Positions 26,416 through 35,155 of a stretch of DNA of 64,000 bases are shown here, one piece after another (position 1 is the first letter of the stretch; every line of letters begins with the position of its first letter). The notes below the pieces were generated by a model. That model did not search any database, was not told the DNA's origin, and saw only the letters and a list, made by a program, of their open reading frames with translations. Location of the stretch: contig JAYEPB010000078.1 of assembly GCA_034723595.1 (NCBI GenBank), positions 1 to 64,000 on the forward strand. The letters run 5' to 3'. This stretch comes from JAGLGH01 sp034723595 (lineage in GTDB: Archaea; Nanobdellota; Nanobdellia; Woesearchaeales; JAGLGH01). Both the position numbers and the translations under genes were made by a program.

Positions 26416-27460
26416 TAGCCCAAACCAAGTATGCAGCATACAATCCAATCAGGAAATAGCCAGCTCTTCTGCCGATTTTCCATTTATGGGCAAGCAATAG
26501 GAAAAAGATTACAAAAACAGTAGCAAAAAGAAGTATTACTGAGCTGAAGATATTTGCAGTGCTCACAGGGATAGAAGATTTTGAGAGGGATAATATCAAA
26601 ACCCATGGCACGCCAAGACATATTAGAATATCAAAGATATTAGAGCCTATTGCATTGCTTATTGCCATGCCTCCTCTACCTTGCTTTGCAACAATTACTG
26701 ATGAGATTAGATCAGGGATAGAAGTGCCAGCAGCAAGGATTGTCAAGGCAATGATAACTTCTGGAATGCCAAGGATATGGGATATGTTAATTGCGCTTTC
26801 AACTAATATCCAACTAAGACCTGCAATAACTGCAATTGATATGAGAAATACAAAATAATAATGTTTGGATGATGGGAAAAGTTTGTCTAAAAGAAGATCC
26901 AATGGTTTGGCAATCTTTTTCCATCTTTTGCCTTTACTCTCTTTTATCTTATTTTCTACTTTCTGGATTATATCATTATTTTTATATGGGAATAGTTTTT
27001 TCCAGTTTATGACTGCAATAATATAGGTTATGTAGATGATTATGAATATCATAGCTTCGTTTAGGACTATCTGTCCATCTCTAAAAACAAATAAGAGGAT
27101 TATTATGGAAATTGAATAAAATAATGTATCTCTAATCACTGGCTGCCATGATAATACAGCTTTTCGAACAATAGCAGCAGCACCTATGATTACCAGAATA
27201 TTAAATAGAGCTGATCCAACAATCGTGCCTATGCCTATAGCTGCATGATCTCCAGGCTTAAGCAAAGCAAGAATTGCAACGAACAACTCAGGCGCGCTTG
27301 AACCTATTGCCATCAATGTAGCTCCAGCAGCATCAGATGATAGCTTAAGCTTTTTTGCTATCTTATCTAATGATCCAATAAAGTAGTTGTCGTATACTCT
27401 TGCAAGTAGGTAGAAAGAGATTAGTAGAGCAAAGATGAAGAGGATTATAGATATTTTAAT
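26399..27460 (-). CDS. CaCA-family Na+/Ca2+ (cation) antiporter, apparent ATT start
   Basis: Ten to eleven membrane segments with both alpha repeats: AGATLMAIGSSAPELF near the N-terminus and ILAAGTSIPDLISS in the second half. These glutamate/aspartate-containing repeats line the cation path of YrbG-type exchangers. The first ATG (27316) falls inside the first alpha repeat and would remove TM1 and the start of the repeat. The frame continues upstream without stop to about 27478 and encodes ISIILFIFALLISFYLLARV plus AGATL. No ATG, GTG or TTG precedes these, so I infer initiation at ATT 27460 or a nearby non-standard codon, about 20-24 bases after a TATA-like tttttaaat. Confidence 0.75.
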   Translation of the reverse strand: MKISIILFIFALLISFYLLARVYDNYFIGSLDKIAKKLKLSSDAAGATLMAIGSSAPELFVAILALLKPGDHAAIGIGTIVGSALFNILVIIGAAAIVRKAVLSWQPVIRDTLFYSISIIILLFVFRDGQIVLNEAMIFIIIYITYIIAVINWKKLFPYKNNDIIQKVENKIKESKGKRWKKIAKPLDLLLDKLFPSSKHYYFVFLISIAVIAGLSWILVESAINISHILGIPEVIIALTILAAGTSIPDLISSVIVAKQGRGGMAISNAIGSNIFDILICLGVPWVLILSLSKSSIPVSTANIFSSVILLFATVFVIFFLLLAHKWKIGRRAGYFLIGLYAAYLVWAINLVL

Positions 27461-27503
27461 GGGATTGTAAATAAAGATTTAAAAAACTTTGTAATATCTT
27501 AGA

Positions 27504-27971
27504 TTAATCTGTGAATGTAAAATCTTGAATATTATTTGATAAAAAATCTTCTCTTTTCATTTCTTCAATTATGTAAAATGTCTGCTTTTCTATGATATCA
27601 AATCTTTCTTCCAATGCTTCTATAAACTCTTCAATCTCTTTTATATTAGTGAATACTGCTTCAATTAAGTAATCATAGCCACTGTTAATTTTAAACAATG
27701 AATTGATATTTGGGCATTTATTTAGATATTCCCCACATTCCTTTTTATTTTCCTTAGCAACTTTAAGTATGATTTTTGCTTGTGTATTGTAGCCAATCTT
27801 ATTAAAATCTATTAGGCAGGTGTGCTTTACTATCAAATCATTCTCAAAACCCTTTAATTTATCAAATAATGTTGACACAGGCACCCCTGTTTTCCTTGAC
27901 ATTTTTGTCAAAGATTCCCTTGCGTTGTTTCTTAATCTTGATACGATTTCTATGTCTTTGTTTTTAACCAT
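27504..27971 (-). CDS. Lrp/AsnC-family regulator
   Basis: 155 residues. Helix-turn-helix: DIEIVSRLRNNARESLTKMS and TGVPVSTLFDKLKGFE. A RAM-like ligand-binding domain follows with YNTQAKIILKVAK and SGYDYLIEAVFTNIKEIEEF. Typical size for the family. It lies just upstream of the antiporter on the same strand (promoter of the antiporter would sit in the 43-base gap) and is divergent from the AbrB-PhoU regulator. Effector unknown. Confidence 0.8.
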   Translation of the reverse strand: MVKNKDIEIVSRLRNNARESLTKMSRKTGVPVSTLFDKLKGFENDLIVKHTCLIDFNKIGYNTQAKIILKVAKENKKECGEYLNKCPNINSLFKINSGYDYLIEAVFTNIKEIEEFIEALEERFDIIEKQTFYIIEEMKREDFLSNNIQDFTFTD

Positions 27972-28127
27972 TTTTTGTGCCTCACTTAATTATTTTCGTT
28001 TTATTCGGAAATAAGTATACTTAGTTCTAGCCTACCATATATACTTTGTTAACACATTGTGTATATTAGTACATATATCCACATATTTTAGAAAAGTTTA
28101 TATATGCGCAAGGAATTACACCCTTTT

Positions 28128-29039
28128 ATGAAGCGAAAAGTAGTACGACACGGCTCAGCAACATTGACAATAAGCCTACCTTCAAAATGGGCAAAAAAGT
28201 TTGACATAAAGCAAGGGGATGAACTTGAGATTGAGGAGGAGGGAAGTTCATTAGCTATCTCAACTGAAAAATATTTAAAATTAAATGAATGTGAATTTGT
28301 TATTGATCCTGGAACAATTTCATACATTAGGAGTATTATTAGCAATTCCTATAAGAAAGGATATGATGTAATTAATTTAAAATTTGAAGAACCAAATGTA
28401 ATTGTAACAATTCAAAAAGTTGTTGATGGATTATTAGGATATGAGATAGTTGAACAAGGTCAAGGCTATTGTATTATTAAAAATGTTGCGTCAGGGCTAG
28501 AAACAGAATTTGAGTCTATGTTAAAGAAATCATTCTTTATGACTTTAACAATGGGAGAAATATGTCTTGAGGATATTAATAATAAAAAATTAAAAAACTA
28601 TGAAGAAATTCGACAAATGAAAGATAATATAACAAAATTTACGAATTTCTGCAAAAGATTAACTAATAAGGCAAAAAAGAATCTTGACTCAAATTCATTT
28701 GCTTATCTTATTCTCTGGAGTTTAGAAAAGATTGCTAATGAATATAAATATATCTATCGTTATTTGTCTAAACATACAACAAATCAATTATCAAAAAAAA
28801 CATTGGATTATTTTAAGAATACAAATCAATTATTAAGGTTATATTTTGATGGATTTTATAAGAAAGATAATAAGATGATTAAAAATATTACAACACTTAA
28901 AGATCAATATTTATATAAAGATTTATATGATGTATTAAAACAAACAAAACACCTAGATTCTGTTGTAATCCACCATCTTGCTAATATTATTAGAAGAGTA
29001 TATGATATGACTGGTCCTTATTTTGGCATTTATCTCTAA
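28128..29039 (+). CDS. AbrB-domain/PhoU-like regulator
   Basis: 303 residues from ATG 28128. The earlier ATG at 28104 is inside or directly against the TATA-like agtttatatatg (28094-28105), whereas 28128 lies about 28 bases downstream, right for a leaderless start. The N-terminal SpoVT/AbrB swapped-hairpin domain reads KRKVVRHGSATLTISLPSKW and FDIKQGDELEIEEEG. The rest is helical and resembles PhoU-like bundles. Archaeal proteins of this kind are annotated as phosphate-uptake regulators, but no pst or pho genes are near. Its end overlaps the convergent kinase gene by four bases. Confidence 0.75.
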   Translation: MKRKVVRHGSATLTISLPSKWAKKFDIKQGDELEIEEEGSSLAISTEKYLKLNECEFVIDPGTISYIRSIISNSYKKGYDVINLKFEEPNVIVTIQKVVDGLLGYEIVEQGQGYCIIKNVASGLETEFESMLKKSFFMTLTMGEICLEDINNKKLKNYEEIRQMKDNITKFTNFCKRLTNKAKKNLDSNSFAYLILWSLEKIANEYKYIYRYLSKHTTNQLSKKTLDYFKNTNQLLRLYFDGFYKKDNKMIKNITTLKDQYLYKDLYDVLKQTKHLDSVVIHHLANIIRRVYDMTGPYFGIYL

Positions 29040-31837
29040 ATCTTGTTTTTCAAAGCAACTAATTCATCTTCAACCTGCTGCATAGAATCATATCTTTTTT
29101 TAGGATTATATTCCAGGCATTTCATAATAACGCTTGCTAAATGAGGATTTATCTCTGGTTTTATATCCTGAAGACTCTTAGCTCTTAATTCTCCTTCATA
29201 AACCCCCTCTGCGAATTTAGTCTTATCTCCTTGTATATCCTGATAACTAATGGGTTTTTGTCCAGTCAAAGATTCATAAAGTAACACGCCAAAGCTATAC
29301 TGGTCTGCTTTCTTGGTAGGAGATTCTCCACCAAGAATCCTTTCCGGAGCAGTATATTCTCTTACTCCTTTGATAGTACTTTGAGATTCTTTAAATCTTG
29401 AAAATGCTAAGTCCAAAAGAAATACCAACCCATTTCTGGCAACAATAACATTATCTTTTTTAATATCATTATGTGTAAATCCTTTTGTATGGATATAATT
29501 TAAAGAATATGCAGTTTTGGCAAAAACTTCAATTATTTCTTCTTCTGGTCGTTCTTGAGTGAAATATTGTTCAAATGTTTTTCCTTCAATATATTCAGAT
29601 ATTAAACCAAGTGATTCTTTATCATTTAATTTCATTCTTTGGCTGCCTAAAAATTGTGGTAATGGTCTATATTGATAATTCTTAAAGTCATCTCTAGACC
29701 TTGAAATTGTTTTGCTGTTTATTCTTTTTTCTTCCTTACTAATTTCATTAAGAGCTTTATCGATAGAGCCATATTTCTTAATTATTTTATCAACATTATC
29801 ATTATCTAAATTTTTTGAAGGTAACTTTAAAATTTTAATAAAATCATCTTCAGTTTCATCCTGATCTCTTATTAAATAAATATTACTCCACCCTCCATTT
29901 GTGAACTTATGAAGGATATCATAATCATCAATTTCAATCAGTGAACATTCTTTGAGTTCTTCAGATGATATACATTTATTTTCTTTTAAAATTTGATTTA
30001 AATTTTTATAGTTCACATGTTTATTATGGACCAATTCTGTCAATTCAGAGATGATTTGCTCTTCAGTTTTATTCTGGGAGTATTTAGAATCAAGATAACT
30101 TTTAATAAATTCATATCCTTCATCTTCGATTGGTTTTATTTCAGGGGTGTTGACTGTTTCGGCAAGGTATCTTATTGATTTTGCAATTTCACGAATAGAA
30201 TGCATAGCATTAATTTTTTTTCTAAATGAATCTTTCTTATAAGACTGGATTCCTTTGTTATATAGTTCTAAAAACAAAGTTGGATTAATATATGCTAATT
30301 TGCCAAAACATTGATTAAATTTACTCTTATCAGGTTCCATAACTTCATCCCCCATCAATTCCCAATAATATTTATTTGCAGTTATAGAATCTTGCTCATA
30401 AAGATTAGGCAAATAATTAATCATATTCTGTTTTATCTTAGCATTTCCATTACCCCATAATTTTTTAAATAACTTCTTTGCAAACTTTTTATTGGCTTGG
30501 AATAATTGTGGAAATACTTCTAAAACACTTAAGTTAACATCTTCCTCAGGATCTTTAATAGCTTTATAAAATAATTTTGATGCTAATATAGGATTTATTT
30601 CAAATAACTTGCCTAATGAATTAGCAGTGCCTCTTCTAACACTAGAATCATTATTGGCCATTCCTGCCAAATATAATTGTTCTAATTCATTATTAGTCTG
30701 AAAATTAAGATAATCTATTTTAGTACTAATTAAATATCTTATGTGCTTCTGAAAACAACTTTCGCCTTCAGATATATCTTCAATTCCATTTTTATAATAC
30801 TCAAAAGCCTTTCCAGGGCAGATATTAGAAATAGCAGAGAAGGAACTAAGAGTGTCCTTTTCCATACCAAAATTCCCTGTTAAACCATCTTCAAAATAAG
30901 TAACTGCAGTTTTAGGATTTACTTTAATTAAAGCATCAAGATGACCATAAAATGAAGATTTTATATCCTCATCAATAGTTTTCCCACCATTTTTCATTAC
31001 ATTCTCAAATAAAGTCTCTAAATATGTGGGTTGATACTTAGCTAATCTATTCAGAATTTCTCCTAATTCTCTTTCACTTAATTTATTCTTTGAAAATGTT
31101 TTCGTATAAATAATTGTCTTATCAATAACTTGTTTAGCTAATTCGAAATCTTTTGGAATCAAAGATTTAACTACTTCATGTAAATTATTTTCATAATCTA
31201 AGTAATCTTCATGAGATATTGCCATAGAGATTAAATCTTTTGTCAATTTAGGATTTGAAGCATAAGTATCTTTCAGGGATTTAATTAAATACTGCCTTCC
31301 AGGCACTACATCTCCTGTTAAATCAGGGTCTGAAAAAAGCATATTAAATATTTTTTTAGATATCTTATGCCTATATTTTTTATCCAACATAGATTCATTT
31401 TTAATAAAATATCTATGAGCACCACATAAAAAAGGGCTAAGAGACCTCACAAATAAATTATTTTTATCCTTTATGTTTGGCTTATCTGCCAATACCATTA
31501 ATTTATTGTACATATATGATAAGGATTCATCATCACATTTCAAGAGAGAAGAGACTGCATATTCATTGATACCAGAAAGATATTGTTCTTTAGAAGAACC
31601 AACATAAAAACCCAAAGCTAATTTGGGATTAAATTTTATGAGCGCATCTAAGGATTCTACAAGCATTTCTTGTATATTCTTATTTTTAGTTTGCCAACCC
31701 TCTATATACAATTGACTAACTATTCGTTTTCTCCGTTCCCTTTCAATTTTATCTAATATTCTAGATTTTTGCTTAGAGTTCAAGCTAGAATAAGATTCTT
31801 CAACACTAGACTCTAAAGATGCATGATTTTGACTCAT
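29036..31837 (-). CDS. Eukaryotic-type Ser/Thr protein kinase with long HEAT-like repeat N-terminus
   Basis: 933 residues from ATG 31837, about 26 bases downstream of the TATA-like tatttaaat at 31861-31869; the ATG at 31888 would precede that promoter. Residues 1 to about 600 are helical repeats of 35-40 residues (ARM/HEAT-like). The kinase lies at the C-terminus: IKILKLPSK (ATP lysine), HTKGFTHNDIKKDN (catalytic loop with HND for HRD), LLDLAFSRF (DLA for DFG), REYTAPERILGG and DQYSFGVLLYESLTG. Catalytic Asp and metal Asp are kept, so it is probably active. It is cytosolic with no membrane helix. The repeats probably recruit substrates or sense a ligand. Confidence 0.85.
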   Translation of the reverse strand: MSQNHASLESSVEESYSSLNSKQKSRILDKIERERRKRIVSQLYIEGWQTKNKNIQEMLVESLDALIKFNPKLALGFYVGSSKEQYLSGINEYAVSSLLKCDDESLSYMYNKLMVLADKPNIKDKNNLFVRSLSPFLCGAHRYFIKNESMLDKKYRHKISKKIFNMLFSDPDLTGDVVPGRQYLIKSLKDTYASNPKLTKDLISMAISHEDYLDYENNLHEVVKSLIPKDFELAKQVIDKTIIYTKTFSKNKLSERELGEILNRLAKYQPTYLETLFENVMKNGGKTIDEDIKSSFYGHLDALIKVNPKTAVTYFEDGLTGNFGMEKDTLSSFSAISNICPGKAFEYYKNGIEDISEGESCFQKHIRYLISTKIDYLNFQTNNELEQLYLAGMANNDSSVRRGTANSLGKLFEINPILASKLFYKAIKDPEEDVNLSVLEVFPQLFQANKKFAKKLFKKLWGNGNAKIKQNMINYLPNLYEQDSITANKYYWELMGDEVMEPDKSKFNQCFGKLAYINPTLFLELYNKGIQSYKKDSFRKKINAMHSIREIAKSIRYLAETVNTPEIKPIEDEGYEFIKSYLDSKYSQNKTEEQIISELTELVHNKHVNYKNLNQILKENKCISSEELKECSLIEIDDYDILHKFTNGGWSNIYLIRDQDETEDDFIKILKLPSKNLDNDNVDKIIKKYGSIDKALNEISKEEKRINSKTISRSRDDFKNYQYRPLPQFLGSQRMKLNDKESLGLISEYIEGKTFEQYFTQERPEEEIIEVFAKTAYSLNYIHTKGFTHNDIKKDNVIVARNGLVFLLDLAFSRFKESQSTIKGVREYTAPERILGGESPTKKADQYSFGVLLYESLTGQKPISYQDIQGDKTKFAEGVYEGELRAKSLQDIKPEINPHLASVIMKCLEYNPKKRYDSMQQVEDELVALKNKI

Positions 31838-32095
31838 ATCCCATAGGAAGTGATAAAGAGTATTTAAATGTTTCTGTTTAGTTATCACTGCCCAGGGGCA
31901 ATATTTGATTTTTTGTTAAAATCATAGTATTAACACTAAAAAAATTATTGTAAACATAAAATAATGGTTTGGTACTTTTTCTTAGTTATTTTTTCTCAAC
32001 ATTTTTTTGTACCACTTTTTTCGTTGATATAATCTAAATTTTTATGGTTCAGGTGCTAAAATTGAGTAGAAGTTTAAAAAAATAAAGAATAATAT

Positions 32096-32551
32096 TTATT
32101 CTTCGCTTGTTGCTAGTGCTGACGTAAGGGATGCTACATTTCTTAATGTATCATCAATCTTTTTTAAAGCTTCAGCATGTTTTAATTCGAGAAATTTAGT
32201 CATTTCCGTAGGTGCTTTCAAGTTTTTTAATTTCTTTTCTTCTCTTTCCATTAATATAAGAGATTCTTTTAGCAAATGCGCATCATAAATCATATCAACT
32301 AAAACCAAACCTAAAGATTCTAATGCATTGTCCATCACGTTGACTAATTCTTTTTCGTCTTTTTCTACATCTCTTGAGTTTCCTGCTTCTATTGCTTTAT
32401 CAAGATCTTTAAGATATTTTTTTACATTAGCGATATTTTTTTCAAGATCCCTTACTTTTTGGAATTCCTGTCTTCTCCTCATAAAATCTCCAATAAGCTT
32501 TTTCTTTGTCTCTAAAGCTATTAATCTTGCTTTATCTGCTACATCTGCCAT
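32096..32551 (-). CDS. Coiled-coil protein downstream of two membrane microproteins
   Basis: 151 residues, nearly all helical with heptad-like spacing (FQKVRDLEKNIANVKKYLKDL). No membrane segment or known motif. Its ATG lies six bases after the stop of the 48-residue membrane protein gene, with ggagg upstream (inside that gene's end). The three genes 32840 to 32096 form an operon whose products look like two membrane anchors and a soluble coiled-coil partner. The function is not known. Confidence 0.6.
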   Translation of the reverse strand: MADVADKARLIALETKKKLIGDFMRRRQEFQKVRDLEKNIANVKKYLKDLDKAIEAGNSRDVEKDEKELVNVMDNALESLGLVLVDMIYDAHLLKESLILMEREEKKLKNLKAPTEMTKFLELKHAEALKKIDDTLRNVASLTSALATSEE

Positions 32552-32557
32552 TTTTAT

Positions 32558-32704
32558 TCATCCTCCGATAAAAGGTATCTTCCAATTGCCTGACATTATC
32601 ATATATGTCAGAAATCCACCTAATATTAATCCTATAATAATTCCTATAACAAATCCGAATCCTATTGGGCTTGTTATCACTCCTTTTTTTGAATTGAACA
32701 TCAT
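32558..32704 (-). CDS. 48-residue membrane microprotein (second of a tandem pair)
   Basis: Starts at ATG 32702-32704 (a second ATG follows at once) and stops at 32558. The chain has a basic start (NSKKGVI), one membrane helix (FGFVIGIIIGLILGGFLTYM) and the short tail IMSGNWKIPFIGG. It resembles the upstream 44-residue protein: both have KKG(V/I)I, a P then the helix, a Y-M/I-I-M motif at the helix end, and K(I/V)P(F/Y)I at the C-terminus. The ATG is one base after the upstream stop. Tandem duplication and packing support a real gene. Confidence 0.65.
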   Translation of the reverse strand: MMFNSKKGVITSPIGFGFVIGIIIGLILGGFLTYMIMSGNWKIPFIGG

Positions 32705-32705
32705 T

Positions 32706-32840
32706 TTAACAGCTAATATAAGGAACTTTTAATATTCCTTTCATTATAATATACATTAATATCATGCCAAGTATAAATGCAAACACAATCCATGTAAATG
32801 GATGAAGGATAATTCCTTTTTTTTGTTTGAATAACTTCAT
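32706..32840 (-). CDS. 44-residue membrane microprotein (first of a tandem pair)
   Basis: ATG at 32838-32840, stop at 32706. It has a basic start (KLFKQKKGII), one membrane helix (FTWIVFAFILGMILMYIIM) and the tail KGILKVPYISC ending in cysteine. A strong ribosome-binding gaggtgat lies seven bases upstream, and a TATA-like tatttaaacc lies at 32878-32887. It is the first gene of the three-gene operon with the 48-residue paralogue and the coiled-coil protein. Confidence 0.65.
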   Translation of the reverse strand: MKLFKQKKGIILHPFTWIVFAFILGMILMYIIMKGILKVPYISC

Positions 32841-32899
32841 GAATATCACCTCTTATTTTTATCTTTTAAGTAAGAAGTATTTAAACCTTATTATTTTGT

Positions 32900-32924
32900 G
32901 ATTTGATTTTTTCAAAATCAAATC
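32900..32924. promoter_or_regulatory. Perfect 11-base inverted repeat between divergent promoters
   Basis: Arms gatttgatttt and aaaatcaaatc surround the loop ttc. The repeat sits in the 136-base gap between two divergent genes, between the minus-strand TATA-like element (32878-32887) and the plus-strand one (32942-32950). That position suits an operator that could control both units at once. A terminator is unlikely because no gene ends here. Confidence 0.5.
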
Positions 32925-32976
32925 AATAAGTAATGCGAAATGTTTATATATGTGTGATTTTATTTTGTATGTTATT

Positions 32977-33426
32977 ATGATATCAGCAACCAAATCAAAT
33001 CCTGGAGAGATGATCTCTAAACTAGGAGCAGCAGCCAATTCTATGAAAGAAAAGATGAAGAATCGTCAGGCAGGCGATACAAATGCAGATAAAGAGATTC
33101 TGGAGGTAATCTTCAGCGCAGATGATAATATAAAGAAACTTGCATATAGCTTTCTTCTCATGCTTGAACAAGACGGCAGGCTGAATGCAGCAAATATCCC
33201 TGTTCTTGAAGCGATTGAAAAGATGGATGATAAGATGAGGAAGCATGCGAAGCATGGCATAAAAGAGGATGATTATATCAGAAGAGTGGCAGCTCATTTT
33301 GAAGCAATGACAGAAATAAAACTCAAAAAAGCGGCAAAACTTGCAAAACATATGGGACTTGCAAAAAGATACGAAGAGATGGCAAAAGAGCATGAGAGGA
33401 TTGCTCAGGCAGAATCAAAGCCGTAA
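32977..33426 (+). CDS. Helical hypothetical protein
   Basis: 149 residues from ATG 32977, which lies about 27 bases after the TATA-like tttatata at 32943-32950; the ATG at 32950 is within the TATA element and is not credible. The sequence is helical, rich in Ala, Lys and Met, without membrane segments or known motifs (for example KKLAYSFLLMLEQDGRL and KAAKLAKHMGLAKRYEEMAK). It precedes two membrane/coiled-coil protein genes by 43 bases and may belong with them. Confidence 0.55.
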   Translation: MISATKSNPGEMISKLGAAANSMKEKMKNRQAGDTNADKEILEVIFSADDNIKKLAYSFLLMLEQDGRLNAANIPVLEAIEKMDDKMRKHAKHGIKEDDYIRRVAAHFEAMTEIKLKKAAKLAKHMGLAKRYEEMAKEHERIAQAESKP

Positions 33427-33469
33427 TATTTATATAGTCTTAATATAAATTGTATATCATGGTGACCTT

Positions 33470-35155
33470 ATGAGAAAGAAGCAGTTGTTAATATTCCCTA
33501 TTGTATTTAGTATATTATCTTCTATTGTATTTGCTGCGCAAAAGAACTGGCTAAAAGTCTTGCTTGAACCATTCTTTGGCTGGAATATCGCAGCAACATA
33601 TCAGCAGGCTGCTTCATTTATTGATTTCGTATTATACATATTCATTTTTCTATACATTACAAGATACGCTATATCAAAACGATTTGAAGGAGCGACTGCA
33701 AAAAGTCTTAGTGTTGTTATAGCAATTGTGCTTGCCGTAGGTATGTCTGTTTTTGAAAGGATGTTTGATTTTAACCTTGGGAAGCTTGCCCCTCTTGCTG
33801 GCCTTATATTATTCGCGGTCATCGCAATGATAGCGTTCAATGTCATCAAGGGATTTGGAGCAGGAAGTGCAAGTGCAGGAGCATGGGCTTATCTTCTGCT
33901 TTATGGGATTCTGAGCGCAACTGCATCAAAATATCTTACCTGGTTGTATGATAAAGTTCCATTCTTTGAAGGCATTCTTTATATTGGCGTGATTATTTCT
34001 ATATTTGGCATACTTAAAGGTCTTTGGTCTATTGTGCCTATCACAGGAGGTCAGACAACTGGAGCAGGCAAAAAATTGTGGGATATTACTAAGAAAGGCG
34101 CCTCAGGAGTCAAAGGCACACTTGATTCATGGAAGGAAAAGAGGCGGCAGAAGATTGCAGCTAAAGAACAAGAGATAAGAAACACCAAAGCAGCAATAAG
34201 CAGAATAGAAACTGATATAAATAATCTAGGAGATATTAGTGATAAGTTATGGGAAAAAGATGAATATCTTCAGAAAGAGAAACAGGAAAGATTGAGATTA
34301 TTAAGTAATGAATATAATCGTATACGATCAATTAATCAAGAGATTAACAGAATAAATAATTCAATCCAAACCTTCCGTGAGATGGATAGATTTGGAAATG
34401 ATAAAAGAGTAGCAGAAGCAGAACAGAAACTGACTGATTATAATCAAAAAGTTCAACAGTATTTGACAGAATTATCACATATCATTATAGAATTAACTTC
34501 TTTTATCGATGAAGAGAAAAATAATCTAAGAAATCAAATTAGAGAATCAAATGAAACAAATGCAAGATTAAATGAAAAGATTAATCAGTCTAAAATGCTA
34601 ATAACAGAACTTAAAAATGAATTAAAAGATATTTCAAGATTACTTCAAACTGAGAAAGATAAAAATAAAAAATCTGAATTAGAAAATAAATCAAAAGTTA
34701 TTCAAAAGAATATTAAAGAAGTGAAAGATGAAGAGAAAAAGGTCGTTAAAACCTTAAAGATAGAAACAGAAAAAAAGAAAAATATGGAAAAAGCAATTGA
34801 CAAAGCAGTTGAAGAGACAAATAAATTCAAAGAGCTTGAAGAATTAGTAAAAGAAATTGATGGTATAATCAAAGGAAAAAAATACAAAAAAAGAGTTCTG
34901 AAGTTGCCCCAAACAGCCTCTGCTCAAAAAAAAGTGCTTAAAGCAGAGATTCAGAAATTGCATGAGACATATAAGACAAAACAAGATATTTTTTTCGAAA
35001 AGATGAATAAACTATACAAAATAGACAAACAATATAATGGTTTCCATAATAAAATCAGAGACTTAAATAAAGAGTTAAAGGTATTAGAGAAGGCAGGATC
35101 ACCGGATGACGAAGAGAAGATAAAAATATTCCAAAAGTCATTTCCTAAAAAATAA
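33470..35155 (+). CDS. Multi-pass membrane protein with long C-terminal coiled coil (paralogue 1)
   Basis: 561 residues. A signal-like first helix (LIFPIVFSILSSIVFAAQ) is followed by LLEPFFGWNIAATYQQA, then four to five membrane helices to about residue 195. The remaining ~365 residues are charged and highly coiled-coil-prone, probably cytoplasmic. The membrane part is paralogous to the next gene (LLEPFFGWNIAxTYQ, FIDFVLYxxxF, AxRFxA). Such a layout suggests a membrane-anchored scaffold. No named family known to me. The next gene starts directly at the stop of this one. Confidence 0.65.
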   Translation: MRKKQLLIFPIVFSILSSIVFAAQKNWLKVLLEPFFGWNIAATYQQAASFIDFVLYIFIFLYITRYAISKRFEGATAKSLSVVIAIVLAVGMSVFERMFDFNLGKLAPLAGLILFAVIAMIAFNVIKGFGAGSASAGAWAYLLLYGILSATASKYLTWLYDKVPFFEGILYIGVIISIFGILKGLWSIVPITGGQTTGAGKKLWDITKKGASGVKGTLDSWKEKRRQKIAAKEQEIRNTKAAISRIETDINNLGDISDKLWEKDEYLQKEKQERLRLLSNEYNRIRSINQEINRINNSIQTFREMDRFGNDKRVAEAEQKLTDYNQKVQQYLTELSHIIIELTSFIDEEKNNLRNQIRESNETNARLNEKINQSKMLITELKNELKDISRLLQTEKDKNKKSELENKSKVIQKNIKEVKDEEKKVVKTLKIETEKKKNMEKAIDKAVEETNKFKELEELVKEIDGIIKGKKYKKRVLKLPQTASAQKKVLKAEIQKLHETYKTKQDIFFEKMNKLYKIDKQYNGFHNKIRDLNKELKVLEKAGSPDDEEKIKIFQKSFPKK

